A DNA stretch of 64,000 bases from Haemophilus_A paraphrohaemolyticus_A (GCF_003253115.1 NZ_QEQF01000007.1:44538-108537); one strand, 5' to 3'. Positions 42,534-51,299 are shown, counted from the stretch's first letter. Notes: generated from the sequence alone by a model not told the origin. Program-made: numbers and translations.

Positions 42534-43841
42534 ATGATAGACCAAAACTTACTGCGTACTAACTTAGATGAAGTAGCAAACGCACTTAAAATCAAACGTA
42601 ATTTTATTTTAGATGTTGAGCAGGTTAAAGCGTTAGAAGAAAAACGCAAAGTATTGCAAGTAAAAACAGAAACATTGCAAGCAGAACGTAATGCACGCTC
42701 AAAAAATATTGGTGCAGCAAAAGCGCGTGGCGAAGATATTTCTGCACTATTGGCGGAAGTAGACAATATGGGCAATGAGCTTAATGAAGCGAAAAAAGCC
42801 CTTGATGAAGTGCAAGTGGAAATTAAAGAGTTGCTTTTAAACGTACCAAATTTACCTGCAGAAGAAGTGCCATTAGGTAAAGACGATAGCGAAAACTTAG
42901 AAGTCGCTCGTTGGGGCACGCCGCGTCAATTTGATTTTGAAATTAAAGATCACGTAACATTAGGCGAAAATTTAGGCGGATTAGATTTTTGTGCTGGTGC
43001 AAAATTAACCGCAAGCCGTTTTGTGGTAATGAAAGGTAAATTAGCCCGCTTACACCGTGCGTTATCGCAATTTATGCTCGATTTACACACCGAACAACAC
43101 GGTTATGTGGAAACAAACGTACCATTCTTAGTAAACCACGACAGCTTATTCGGCACAGGTCAATTGCCAAAATTTGGTGAAGATTTATTCCACACTCAAC
43201 CATTAACAGGTCAAGATCCTAACGAAGTTCAACGCTCATTTAGCTTAATTCCAACCGCTGAAGTACCAGTGACGAACTTAGTACGCGATGAAATTATTGA
43301 AGAAGAAAAACTTCCGTTAAAATTGACCGCTCACACTCCTTGTTTCCGTTCAGAAGCGGGCTCTTACGGTCGCGATACTCGCGGTTTAATCCGTATGCAC
43401 CAGTTCGAAAAAGTGGAAATGGTACAAATCGTTGCACCTGAAAAATCAATGGAAGCGTTAGAAGAATTGACTGGTCACGCAGAAAAAGTATTGCAACTTT
43501 TAAATCTTCCATACCGCAAAGTATTACTCTGCACGGGCGACATGGGCTTTGGTTCTTGTAAAACTTACGATTTAGAAGTGTGGTTACCTGCTCAAGATAC
43601 TTACCGTGAAATCTCCTCTTGTTCAAATATGTGGGATTTCCAAGCTCGCCGTATGGCAGCTCGCTGCAAAGCGAAAAATGACAAGAAAACTCGTTTGGTT
43701 CACACCTTAAACGGCTCTGGTTTAGCGGTTGGTCGTACTTTAGTTGCAGTATTAGAAAACTATCAAAATGCTGACGGTTCAATCACTGTGCCAGAAGTGT
43801 TGCGTCCATATATGGGTGGAACAGAAGTGATTACAGCTTAA
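42534..43841 (+). CDS. serS: Seryl-tRNA synthetase
   Basis: A 435-residue class II synthetase. The N-terminal 110 residues form the tRNA-binding coiled coil rich in Glu/Lys/Ala; class II motifs follow: motif 2 in FRSEAGSYGRDTRGLIRMHQFEKVE near 275-300 and motif 3 in LNGSGLAVGRTLVAVLE near 386-402. Length is normal. A terminator with an AACACAGAAATT stem lies just after the stop. Confidence 0.97.
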   Translation: MIDQNLLRTNLDEVANALKIKRNFILDVEQVKALEEKRKVLQVKTETLQAERNARSKNIGAAKARGEDISALLAEVDNMGNELNEAKKALDEVQVEIKELLLNVPNLPAEEVPLGKDDSENLEVARWGTPRQFDFEIKDHVTLGENLGGLDFCAGAKLTASRFVVMKGKLARLHRALSQFMLDLHTEQHGYVETNVPFLVNHDSLFGTGQLPKFGEDLFHTQPLTGQDPNEVQRSFSLIPTAEVPVTNLVRDEIIEEEKLPLKLTAHTPCFRSEAGSYGRDTRGLIRMHQFEKVEMVQIVAPEKSMEALEELTGHAEKVLQLLNLPYRKVLLCTGDMGFGSCKTYDLEVWLPAQDTYREISSCSNMWDFQARRMAARCKAKNDKKTRLVHTLNGSGLAVGRTLVAVLENYQNADGSITVPEVLRPYMGGTEVITA

Positions 43842-43861
43842 TGTTGCTTTGAATAAACAAA

Positions 43862-43897
43862 AACACAGAAATTATTGAAATTTCTGTGTTGTTTCTT
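43862..43897 (+). terminator. Terminator of serS
   Basis: AACACAGAAATT (43862-43873) and AATTTCTGTGTT (43879-43890), 12-bp stem with loop ATTGA, followed by a T-rich tract. Confidence 0.88.
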
Positions 43898-43975
43898 TTG
43901 TTTACTATGCGTGCCTACTATTTCTTTAAAATAAAAGTAACTAGCAATCTTTCCTATAAATCATATAGAAAAATA

Positions 43976-44722
43976 CTACTCTGATACTGTTTTTTCTGCA
44001 ACCTCTTCAAGTTGTTTCTGGATTTCTTGCTCTACTTCTTTTTCGTGAGCAGTTTTCTCTGCAAGCTCATCTGCTTCTGCAATCAATTTGGCAATGGCAT
44101 TGCGGTAGGTAATTTCAAGCGTTTCACGGCTAGTAGCCATTACGCCTTGGTCGATTAAAAATCCATCATTCACGTCATACACCCAACCATGTATAGAAAG
44201 TTCTTTACCTTTATCCCAAGCGGTTTGAATAATGGAACTGCAGCCTAAGTTGTAAACCTGTTCGGCAACATTTAACCGTGTCAGCATATTGGCTCGATGT
44301 TCGTGAGATAACTTACCAAGCATATGTCCGTGCTTAAACCAAAGATCACGAATGTGTAGCAACCAGTTACTGATTAAGCCTAAATCTTGCACTGTGCCCA
44401 TTGCGGCTTTGATGCCCCCGCAATTGGTATGTCCGCAAATAATAATGTGCTTGATGTTTAATACATCAACGGCATATTGCACCACAGAAAGGCAGTTAAG
44501 ATCGGTGTGGATCACCATATTCGCTACATTACGATGCACAAAGAGTTCACCTGGCCCAAGACCCGTAAGTTTTTCGGCAGGCACCCGGCTGTCGGAACAG
44601 CCAATCCAAAGGTAGGTTGGGTTTTGATGTTCCGCAAGCTCTTTGAAATAGTCGGATTGTTCATCCTTCATCTGCGTTGCCCAGGCATGGTTGTTGGCAA
44701 ACAGTTGTTCAATTGTTTTCAT
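43976..44722 (-). CDS. can: Beta-carbonic anhydrase
   Basis: Zinc enzyme interconverting CO2 and bicarbonate, needed for growth in air. Zinc ligands Cys42, His98 and Cys101 and the Asp44-Arg46 pair (GCSDSRVP, GHTNCGG) have E. coli Can numbering. The core ends near residue 212, after which a 35-residue Glu/Lys-rich tail (AEKTAHEKEVEQEIQKQLEE and on) is longer than in E. coli (220 residues) and looks helical and disordered. Short gap of 21 bases from the YceB-like gene upstream, so the two may be cotranscribed. Confidence 0.95.
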   Translation of the reverse strand: MKTIEQLFANNHAWATQMKDEQSDYFKELAEHQNPTYLWIGCSDSRVPAEKLTGLGPGELFVHRNVANMVIHTDLNCLSVVQYAVDVLNIKHIIICGHTNCGGIKAAMGTVQDLGLISNWLLHIRDLWFKHGHMLGKLSHEHRANMLTRLNVAEQVYNLGCSSIIQTAWDKGKELSIHGWVYDVNDGFLIDQGVMATSRETLEITYRNAIAKLIAEADELAEKTAHEKEVEQEIQKQLEEVAEKTVSE

Positions 44723-44743
44723 TTTTTCTCCTTTTATTGATGG

Positions 44744-45319
44744 TTAGAAAAGGCTGGTTTCTAAACGCAACGTACCTTTTTCCACAATAATCGCTTTACC
44801 AAATTTTTTTACTAATGCCTCTTTGGTTTTAGTTTCATCCAACGTATAAACGGGGGTATTGTTAAGTAAATTTGTTAATCCATCCATCAATACAGGCAAA
44901 AACATTTGCACATTATTTTTATATTTTTCAGGAGAAACTTCCCAGCTGAGTAAACGAACATCTTTTAAATAGAGAGCTCCTTTTTCTGGCTCTAAATAAG
45001 GCGTTGTGTCTAAATTCAGCTTAATTTGTGCCTCATGCTTTTTGCCACGAGCGGTCAGTACTCCATCTACGACACCTTGAATTTCGACTTTTTTCTTATT
45101 GGTTTGACCAATTTTTGTGGTTAAATCGTGCAATTGGTAATCGAGTTGCATCAAGCCTGGAATGCCTACGCTATCTGCAAGCGGAACTTTTTCAGCAAGA
45201 CGCGTGTGTAAATAATCGTTAATCTCTTTCTCTGAAATGCTAAGCAAATTGGCGGAAGCAACTGCCACGAGACCTATGGCAATCATAAAAAATACCATGA
45301 TTTTATAAATAAATTTCAT
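44744..45319 (-). CDS. YceB-like DUF1439 periplasmic protein
   Basis: A 191-residue exported protein. Starting at 45319 gives MKFIYKIMVFFMIAIGLVAVASA, a signal peptide, with AAGGAG upstream; the 17 codons from 45370 are rejected. The mature sequence begins NLLSISEKEINDYLHTRL, which fits DUF1439 (E. coli YceB), a lipid-binding-like TULIP-type fold by family knowledge. E. coli YceB is a lipoprotein, but here no Cys is present at the cleavage site, so the protein should be soluble or held by an uncut helix. Function unknown. Confidence 0.8.
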   Translation of the reverse strand: MKFIYKIMVFFMIAIGLVAVASANLLSISEKEINDYLHTRLAEKVPLADSVGIPGLMQLDYQLHDLTTKIGQTNKKKVEIQGVVDGVLTARGKKHEAQIKLNLDTTPYLEPEKGALYLKDVRLLSWEVSPEKYKNNVQMFLPVLMDGLTNLLNNTPVYTLDETKTKEALVKKFGKAIIVEKGTLRLETSLF

Positions 45320-45422
45320 ACTTTCTCCTTTCTGTTGGCTGTTCAGAATAAAAACAGGTAAAATACTCACTTTTTAGAATGGCAGAAATATAGCAAGTTC
45401 TGCGAAATTAAGGAATTTTTAA

Positions 45423-45551
45423 ATGAAAAAATTTGCGATTAGCGTGCTTTTAACTTGTTTATTGGCAGGCTGTAGTTTTTCTGGCGGAGTAAGTGCAGGC
45501 GGTGGCTCAAATGGCGTAGGCGTAGGGCTTGGTACGGGTATCCGTTTTTAG
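45423..45551 (+). CDS. 42-residue glycine-rich lipoprotein
   Basis: A short gene with a strong ribosome site (AAGGA, 10 bases before ATG). The product starts MKKFAISVLLTCLLAGC, a full lipoprotein signal with lipobox LAGC and Cys17, leaving only 26 mature residues (SFSGGVSAGGGSNGVGVGLG and GIRF). Its only visible features are the lipid anchor and the Gly/Val/Ser repeat. It lies alone between the divergent YceB-like gene and tgt. Similar tiny entericidin-like lipoproteins exist, but I cannot name the family. Confidence 0.7.
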   Translation: MKKFAISVLLTCLLAGCSFSGGVSAGGGSNGVGVGLGTGIRF

Positions 45552-45616
45552 TTTACAAAATATTGACGGTTTTTGACCGCTTGTAACAATAGACTGTTTC
45601 TCTATTAAGGATTTTT

Positions 45617-46756
45617 ATGAAGTATGAATTAAAAAAGACCAGTGGCAATGCTCGCCGAGGTCGATTAACTTTTGCTCGCCCGAAAGGGGAGTTCCACGTT
45701 GAAACCCCCGCATTTATGCCAGTCGGCACATACGGCACAGTAAAAGGGATGACGCCTGAAGAAGTGGAGGAAACAGGGGCGCAGATTTTGCTCGGTAACA
45801 CCTTCCACTTATGGTTACGCCCAGGGCAAGAAATTATGAAAATGCACGGCGATCTGCACGATTTTATGCAGTGGCACGGTCCGATTTTAACTGACTCGGG
45901 CGGCTTCCAAGTGTTCAGCCTTGGCAAATTACGCAAAATTAAAGAAGAGGGGGTCACCTTCCAAAATCCAATCAATGGTGAAAAAATCTTCCTTTCACCT
46001 GAAAAATCGATAGAAATTCAGTACGATTTAGGTTCTGATATTGTGATGATTTTCGACGAATGTACGCCATATCCAGCTACTTTTGATTATGCGAAAAAAT
46101 CGATGGAAATGTCGCTGCGTTGGGCAAAGCGCAGCCGTGATCGCTTCGATGAATTAGAAAACCCGCGTGCGTTGTTTGGTATTGTACAGGGTGGTACTTA
46201 TGAAGAGTTGCGCAAAATTTCCGCTGAAGGTTTGGTCAATATAGGCTTTGATGGTTATGCAGTAGGTGGTTTAGCCGTGGGCGAACCGAAAGAAGAGATG
46301 CACCGCATTTTAGAATTTACCACGCCATTATTGCCAGCAGATAAACCGCGCTACTTAATGGGCGTGGGTAAGCCAGAAGATTTGGTAGAAGGGGTTCGCC
46401 GTGGGATCGATATGTTCGATTGCGTAATGCCAACTCGTAATGCCCGCAACGGACACTTGTTTGTGAGCGATGGTGTGGTGAAAATTCGCAATGCGAAATA
46501 CAAAAGCGACACCAGTCCGCTTGATCCAGAGTGTGATTGCTACACCTGCAAAAACTATACCAAAGCCTATCTTTATCACTTAGATAAATGCGGCGAAATT
46601 TTGGGCTCACGTTTGAATACCATTCATAACTTGCGTTACTATCAACGCCTGATGGCACACATTCGCCAAGCGATTGATGAAGATCGTTTTGATGATTTTG
46701 TAGTGGAATTTTATGCTAAAATCGGCAAAGATGTACCGCCGATGCAAAAGGCTTAA
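45617..46756 (+). CDS. tgt: Queuine/preQ1 tRNA-guanine transglycosylase
   Basis: Exchanges guanine 34 of GUN-anticodon tRNAs for preQ1. The 379-residue protein has catalytic Asp93 (LTDSGGFQVFSL), the nucleophile Asp in GIDMFDCVMPTRNARNG near 263-279, and a zinc site CDCYTCKNYTKAYLYHL near 306-322 with a later His. It uses the product of the queCDE genes at 10-12 kb after QueF reduction. A TTGACG/ACAATA promoter pair lies at 45563-45591, overlapping an uptake signal. queA is not next to it here. Confidence 0.96.
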   Translation: MKYELKKTSGNARRGRLTFARPKGEFHVETPAFMPVGTYGTVKGMTPEEVEETGAQILLGNTFHLWLRPGQEIMKMHGDLHDFMQWHGPILTDSGGFQVFSLGKLRKIKEEGVTFQNPINGEKIFLSPEKSIEIQYDLGSDIVMIFDECTPYPATFDYAKKSMEMSLRWAKRSRDRFDELENPRALFGIVQGGTYEELRKISAEGLVNIGFDGYAVGGLAVGEPKEEMHRILEFTTPLLPADKPRYLMGVGKPEDLVEGVRRGIDMFDCVMPTRNARNGHLFVSDGVVKIRNAKYKSDTSPLDPECDCYTCKNYTKAYLYHLDKCGEILGSRLNTIHNLRYYQRLMAHIRQAIDEDRFDDFVVEFYAKIGKDVPPMQKA

Positions 46757-46776
46757 GGTTATCCTCCTCTCTCTGA

Positions 46777-46827
46777 CAAAATGACCAAATGTCATTTTGC
46801 CTGTCTCTCTCCCATAAGGGGAGAGAG
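46777..46827. repeat. Two tandem hairpins after tgt
   Basis: CAAAATGAC/GTCATTTTG (46777-46799) and CTCTCTCCC/GGGAGAGAG (46805-46827), both perfect 9-bp stems with 5-base loops. No T run follows, so terminator function is doubtful. Confidence 0.6.
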
Positions 46828-46854
46828 TAAATTTCTTTTACTTTAGGAATTAAT

Positions 46855-47367
46855 ATGCAACAACTCCAATCTCAACAATTTGCCACTTGGGCCGAGCCGA
46901 TTGAAATGCTTTATGCTTGCCATAGCAAAGTAAAACGCTTTTGCAAACAATTGCAAATTTTACCCGCTTATTTAGCAGAACACGGTGTGAATCAAGCGGT
47001 TAAAAATGATGTGCAACAAATTCTAAACTACTTTAACATTTCTGCTCCATTGCATCATGATGACGAAGAAAAAGATTTCTTTCCTGCCTTAGTTGAAGTT
47101 TACCCACAAGCACAAGAAAACATTGATCAATTAGAAAGCCAACACGAAACTTTGCATCAAAGTTGGGCAGATTTAGCGGTTCAATTAACCGAATTATTGG
47201 AAAACCAACGCACGCAAATTGATGAAGCACTCATCAAGCGGTTTGTTTCTGGTTACGATTTGCATATTCCACTTGAAGAACCTCTGTTCGAATTAGGTAA
47301 ACAATATATTGCTCAAGAAACATTAACGGAAATGGGAAAAATTATGGCTGAACGCCGTAAGGTTTAA
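46855..47367 (+). CDS. Hemerythrin-domain protein
   Basis: A 170-residue all-helical protein. The HHE-type iron ligands appear as His23 (YACHSKV), the SAPLHHDDEEKDFFP cluster near 62-76, ESQHETLHQSW near 92-102 and YDLHIPLEEPLFE near 136-148, a good match to a bacterial hemerythrin cation-binding domain. Such proteins bind O2 or NO or repair iron-sulfur centres; the role here is not known. It is followed after 11 bases by a gene for a periplasmic protein. Confidence 0.85.
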   Translation: MQQLQSQQFATWAEPIEMLYACHSKVKRFCKQLQILPAYLAEHGVNQAVKNDVQQILNYFNISAPLHHDDEEKDFFPALVEVYPQAQENIDQLESQHETLHQSWADLAVQLTELLENQRTQIDEALIKRFVSGYDLHIPLEEPLFELGKQYIAQETLTEMGKIMAERRKV

Positions 47368-47378
47368 GAGGTGAAATT

Positions 47379-47885
47379 ATGAATTTATTAAAATATGCTA
47401 CAGCATTTTTTTTAATGATATTAACGCCTTCTGTAATTTCTACACCAAAATCAGATGTACCAGCAAAAAAGGATTCAACAGCGTCCATTCAAAAATCAGT
47501 TGAGCAGACGAAAAGTAATCCAACATTAGATGATGTTATTAAAATTAATGTAAAAGAGCGTGAAACAATTATTGATGCAAGCGGGCAGGCTTTATCTCAA
47601 TTTCCTTATGAGGTAATCAACAAAGGCTCAAAACCGATTAAAAGTATTCAATGGCTTAGTATCTATACATATAATCGTGAAGTGATTTATAGCCAAGATA
47701 TGCAATTGGAATTAGATAGTCCACTTCCGCCAAATCAAATGATTCCTATCAATTTACAAATACCATTTGGTAAAATTGATGAGAAATTTAGACCTATTTT
47801 CTTAAATACAAAAGAAACAATTAAAATTTATAAAATTGCGCGTATTATTGAATATAGTGATAATAAAATTATTTCAGAGGAATAA
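47379..47885 (+). CDS. Exported protein, unknown
   Basis: A 168-residue protein with a signal peptide (MNLLKYATAFFLMILTPSVIS), a Lys/Ser/Thr-rich linker to about residue 50, then a beta-rich domain (FPYEVINKGSKPIKSIQWLSIYTYNREVIYSQD) that looks like a small Ig-like or DUF-type fold seen in surface proteins with main-chain hydrogen-bonded strands. I cannot name the family. It begins 11 bases after the hemerythrin gene (GAGGTG before the start) and ends at a USS-type terminator. Confidence 0.7.
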   Translation: MNLLKYATAFFLMILTPSVISTPKSDVPAKKDSTASIQKSVEQTKSNPTLDDVIKINVKERETIIDASGQALSQFPYEVINKGSKPIKSIQWLSIYTYNREVIYSQDMQLELDSPLPPNQMIPINLQIPFGKIDEKFRPIFLNTKETIKIYKIARIIEYSDNKIISEE

Positions 47886-47890
47886 ATAAA

Positions 47891-47927
47891 ATAGCCGCTT
47901 ATTTTAATGTTAAGCGGTTATTTTTTA
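47891..47927 (+). terminator. USS-type terminator
   Basis: ATAGCCGCTTA and TAAGCGGTTAT form a stem with one G-U pair, then TTTTTTATAT. It lies 8 bases before the TusA-like start. Confidence 0.7.
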
Positions 47928-47934
47928 TATAACA

Positions 47935-48159
47935 ATGCAAACTTATTCATTAGATCTAACAGGCTATCGTTGTCCAATGCCTTTATTAATAGCAAAGCAA
48001 ACATTTATAAATTGTAGTAAGCCTTCTCAATTTTGCCTATTACTAAACATAGAAAGTTACATTGATATTAAACAACTATGTAAAAATTTAGCAATAGATA
48101 TTTTAGATGAAAGTCAGAATAATCAGCAAATTAGAATGTTACTAAAAGTAAATAGGTAG
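47935..48159 (+). CDS. TusA-family sulfur-carrier-like protein
   Basis: A 74-residue SirA/TusA-fold protein. DLTGYRCPMPLLIAK has the family CPxP motif with Cys13 as the likely persulfide site. Canonical TusA is about 80 residues and starts near this sequence; this copy looks like a divergent paralogue with Cys-, Asn- and Ile-rich C-terminus. There is no clear ribosome site, and a terminator sits just upstream, so expression is uncertain. The csdA desulfurase at 36 kb could be a sulfur source, but no link is shown. Confidence 0.72.
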   Translation: MQTYSLDLTGYRCPMPLLIAKQTFINCSKPSQFCLLLNIESYIDIKQLCKNLAIDILDESQNNQQIRMLLKVNR

Positions 48160-48318
48160 CTATTTTTTAGTAACAATTTTTATCTATGATGGCTTTTTTA
48201 TAATTTTTTAGCATAAAAAATAGTTTTCCATTCTTTCCTTTTCTTATCAATCTCCTCTAACATCTTTTTCATACAAACGATTACTTAACTATTTTTTAAA
48301 CCATTATGGAAAACAATC

Positions 48319-48978
48319 ATGAACTGGGAATATATTTGGCAAGCCTTGCCACGCTTCGTGGATGCGACCATGATGACACTTCATCTCGCCTTTTGGGGTG
48401 TTGTGTTATCGCTTATTATCGGCTTGTTCTGTGCGGTAATTATGACTTATAAAGTCAATGCATTGAGTTGGCTAGTGAAAGGCTATATCGAGCTTTCACG
48501 TAACACGCCTTTGCTTATTCAAGTATTTTTTCTTTATTTCGGCTTATCTAAAATTGGGATCAAGCTAGATGGTTTTACGTGCGGCGTAATTGGCTTAGCA
48601 TTTTTGGGCGGTAGTTATATGGCAGAAGCAATTCGGGGTGGATTGGAAGCTGTATCTAAAGGGCAAATTGAGTCAGCACTCAGCATTGGGCTTACACCTT
48701 TTCAAGCATTTCGCTATGTAATTTTCCCTCAAGCCTTTGCCATTTCTACACCTGCGATTGGGGCAAACATGCTCTTTTTAATGAAAGAGACCTCGGTCAT
48801 CAGTGCCGTTGCTGTCGCTGAGATAATGTTTATGGCAAAAGAGATTATCGGGATGGACTATAAAACCAATGAAGCTTTATTTTTACTGGTCGTTTTCTAT
48901 CTCATTATTCTGTTACCAATGTCGATTTTTATCCGTTATTTAGAACGTCGCACACGGAGAGCAAAATATGGGGCTTAG
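48319..48978 (+). CDS. Polar amino acid ABC transporter permease 1
   Basis: A 219-residue HisMQ-type inner-membrane subunit: about five membrane segments and the cytoplasmic EAA loop EAIRGGLEAVSKGQIESALSIGLTPFQAFRYVIFPQA near 105-142. It overlaps the next permease by 11 bases, so the two are coupled. The order permease-permease-ATPase-binding protein makes a complete four-gene import system. Substrate is not given by sequence; related Pasteurellaceae systems are annotated for cystine/cysteine or glutamine. Confidence 0.9.
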   Translation: MNWEYIWQALPRFVDATMMTLHLAFWGVVLSLIIGLFCAVIMTYKVNALSWLVKGYIELSRNTPLLIQVFFLYFGLSKIGIKLDGFTCGVIGLAFLGGSYMAEAIRGGLEAVSKGQIESALSIGLTPFQAFRYVIFPQAFAISTPAIGANMLFLMKETSVISAVAVAEIMFMAKEIIGMDYKTNEALFLLVVFYLIILLPMSIFIRYLERRTRRAKYGA

Positions 48979-49633
48979 TTTATTGTGGCAAGGTAACAAT
49001 CTTGAGCGATTATTGAACGGCTTAGCCATTACCGCAGAAATTGCCTTTATTTCGGTCTTTTTTGCTTGCATTTTTGGTGTGGTTTTTGGTGTGGTAATGA
49101 CCAGCAAAAACAAGCTCGTGCAAGCCATCAGTCATTTTTACTTAGAATTTGTCCGCATCATTCCATTGCTTGCTTTATTATTTATTACTTATTTCGGCGT
49201 GGCAAAATGGTTCGATGTGCACTTAAGCGGTATTACCGTTTGCATTATCGTTTTTATTTTCTGGGGCACGGCTGAAATGGGCGACTTGGTACGAGGTGCA
49301 TTAACCTCCATTGAAAAGCATCAAGTGGAATCCGCTTATGCATTGGGGCTTACCAAACTACAAACTTTCCGCTACATTTTGCTACCGCAAAGTATTAAAC
49401 GCGTCACCCCTAGTGCAATTAACCTTTTCACTCGTATGGTGAAAACCAGCTCGCTGGCAATGTTGATTGGTGTTTTGGAAGTCATCAAAGTAGGACAACA
49501 AATTATTGAAACTTCGCTCTTTACTGATCCAACGGCGGCATTATGGATTTACAGCGTGATTTTCGGGCTTTATTTTGTGATTTGTTACCCGTTGTCGTTG
49601 GTATCGAAGTTTTTAGAGAATAAGTGGGAATAA
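48968..49633 (+). CDS. Polar amino acid ABC transporter permease 2
   Basis: A 221-residue second HisMQ-type permease with EMGDLVRGALTSIEKHQVESAYALGLTKLQTFRYILLPQS as its EAA loop near 98-137. It overlaps permease 1 by 11 bases and its end lies 2 bases before the ATPase start. The pair forms the heterodimeric channel of the importer. Confidence 0.9.
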   Translation: MGLSLLWQGNNLERLLNGLAITAEIAFISVFFACIFGVVFGVVMTSKNKLVQAISHFYLEFVRIIPLLALLFITYFGVAKWFDVHLSGITVCIIVFIFWGTAEMGDLVRGALTSIEKHQVESAYALGLTKLQTFRYILLPQSIKRVTPSAINLFTRMVKTSSLAMLIGVLEVIKVGQQIIETSLFTDPTAALWIYSVIFGLYFVICYPLSLVSKFLENKWE

Positions 49634-49635
49634 AA

Positions 49636-50400
49636 ATGGCACTTTTAGAAATCAAAGATCTAATCAAAAACTACGGCGAAGTCACCGCACTTAAAGGCAT
49701 TAACCTTTCTGTGGAAAAAGGAGAAGTGGTGGTTATCCTTGGCTCCTCTGGCTGTGGCAAAAGTACTTTTTTACGTTGCATTAACGGCTTAGAAGAGATT
49801 AAAAGCGGTCAAATTTTGCTAGAAAATTGCGGAAAGCTTGGCAAAGATATTTCTTGGACGAAAGCCCGCCAACGCATTGGGATGGTATTCCAAAGTTACG
49901 AACTTTTTGCTCATTTATCAGTAATTGACAATATTTTGCTTGGTCCGCTTAAAGTGCAAAATCGTGATCGAGCTGAAGTAGAAAAACAAGCCGATGAGTT
50001 GCTTAAACGTGTTGGGTTATACGAACGTAAAAATGCCTTTCCGCGTGAATTATCGGGTGGTCAAAAACAGCGGATTGCTATTGTTCGTACCCTTTGTATG
50101 AACCCTGAAGTGATTTTATTCGATGAAGTGACCGCAGCCCTTGATCCTGAAATGGTGCGCGAAGTATTAGATGTAATTTTAGGCTTGGCAAAAGAAGGAT
50201 TGACAATGCTGATCGTCACTCACGAAATGAATTTTGCTCGTCAAGTTGCTAACCGCATTATTTTTATGGACAAAGGGCAGATCATTGAAGAAGCCAAACC
50301 AGAAGATTTCTTTACAAATCCGAGCACAGATCGGGCGAAAGCATTTCTTAATATTTTAAATTACGAACCGAGAGGAACAAACTATGAAGACAACATCTAA
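49636..50400 (+). CDS. Polar amino acid ABC transporter ATPase
   Basis: A 254-residue ATP-binding subunit from ATG 49636 (a GTG at 49624 overlaps permease 2 and is less likely). Walker A GSSGCGKS near 36-43, Q-loop MVFQSYELFAH near 81-91, signature LSGGQKQR near 139-146, Walker B VILFDEVTAAL near 158-168 and switch His in LIVTHEM near 195. Highly like GlnQ/HisP-type ATPases. Overlaps the binding-protein gene by 17 bases. Confidence 0.94.
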   Translation: MALLEIKDLIKNYGEVTALKGINLSVEKGEVVVILGSSGCGKSTFLRCINGLEEIKSGQILLENCGKLGKDISWTKARQRIGMVFQSYELFAHLSVIDNILLGPLKVQNRDRAEVEKQADELLKRVGLYERKNAFPRELSGGQKQRIAIVRTLCMNPEVILFDEVTAALDPEMVREVLDVILGLAKEGLTMLIVTHEMNFARQVANRIIFMDKGQIIEEAKPEDFFTNPSTDRAKAFLNILNYEPRGTNYEDNI

Positions 50401-51247
50401 AACTTTCAAAAAAATCGGCGCATTCATCGCGGCTACAATTTTTGCCACAGGATTGACCGCTTGCAACGATAAAGATGAGCCAGTAGCACAAAAACCGACC
50501 TCAACCATTGAGCAGCTAAAACAAGCAGGCAAAGTACGTATTGGCGTATTCAGTGACAAACCGCCATTTGGTTATGTTGATGCCAATGGTAAAAGCCAAG
50601 GCTTTGATGTAGAAATTGCCAAAGCAATTACTAAAGATTTATTGGGAGATGAAAATAAAGTTGAATTTGTGCTCGTAGAAGCAGCAAACCGTGCGGAATA
50701 CTTGGTTTCTAACAAAGTGGATATTATCCTTGCTAACTTTACCGTCACACCCGCACGAAAAGAGGTGGTTGATTTTGCTGATCCATATATGAAAGTGGCA
50801 TTGGGTGTAGTGTCTAAAGATGGTAGCGTAATTACCGATGTAGAACAGCTTAAAGATAAAACCTTGTTATTAAACAAAGGCACAACGGCTGATGCTTATT
50901 TCACTAAAAACTATCCGAACATCAAAACCTTAAAATTCGAACAAAATACTGAAACTTTTGAGGCACTGCGTGATGGAAGAGGTGATGCACTTGCACACGA
51001 TAACACCTTGCTCTTTGCGTGGGCAAAAGAAAACCCAGGCTTTACCGTGAGCATTAAAAATTTAGGTGATCAAGATACCATCGCCCCAGCTGTGAAAAAA
51101 GGCGACACTGAATTACTTAATTGGTTAAATGCAGAGATCCAAAAATTAGGTAAAGAAGGGGTGTTAAAACAAGCATACGATAAAACATTATTGCCTGTTT
51201 ATGGTGATACTATTAGTGAGAAAGATGTGGTAGTTGAATATAAATAA
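50384..51247 (+). CDS. Polar amino acid-binding lipoprotein (possible cysteine/cystine type)
   Basis: A 287-residue SBP_bac_3-family receptor. Signal with lipobox LTAC (Cys27) indicates a lipoprotein. Mature domain begins TIEQLKQAGKVRIGVFSDKPPFGYVDANGKSQGFDVEIAKAI, and ANFTVTPARKEVVDFADPY is the hinge/ligand pattern shared with CjaA- and PEB1-like cysteine or aspartate/glutamate receptors. I favour cysteine/cystine by general resemblance only. Last gene of the four-gene transporter, ended by the terminator at 51261. Confidence 0.88.
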   Translation: MKTTSKTFKKIGAFIAATIFATGLTACNDKDEPVAQKPTSTIEQLKQAGKVRIGVFSDKPPFGYVDANGKSQGFDVEIAKAITKDLLGDENKVEFVLVEAANRAEYLVSNKVDIILANFTVTPARKEVVDFADPYMKVALGVVSKDGSVITDVEQLKDKTLLLNKGTTADAYFTKNYPNIKTLKFEQNTETFEALRDGRGDALAHDNTLLFAWAKENPGFTVSIKNLGDQDTIAPAVKKGDTELLNWLNAEIQKLGKEGVLKQAYDKTLLPVYGDTISEKDVVVEYK

Positions 51248-51260
51248 TTCCACAGAATGT

Positions 51261-51296
51261 AAAAAAGGTTGTTAGTTTTATCTAACAACCTTTTTT
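51261..51296. terminator. Bidirectional terminator, ABC operon and kdsA
   Basis: AAAAAAGGTTGTTAG and CTAACAACCTTTTTT form a perfect 15-bp stem with loop TTTTAT, with A and T runs on either side. Confidence 0.93.
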
Positions 51297-51299
51297 ACA

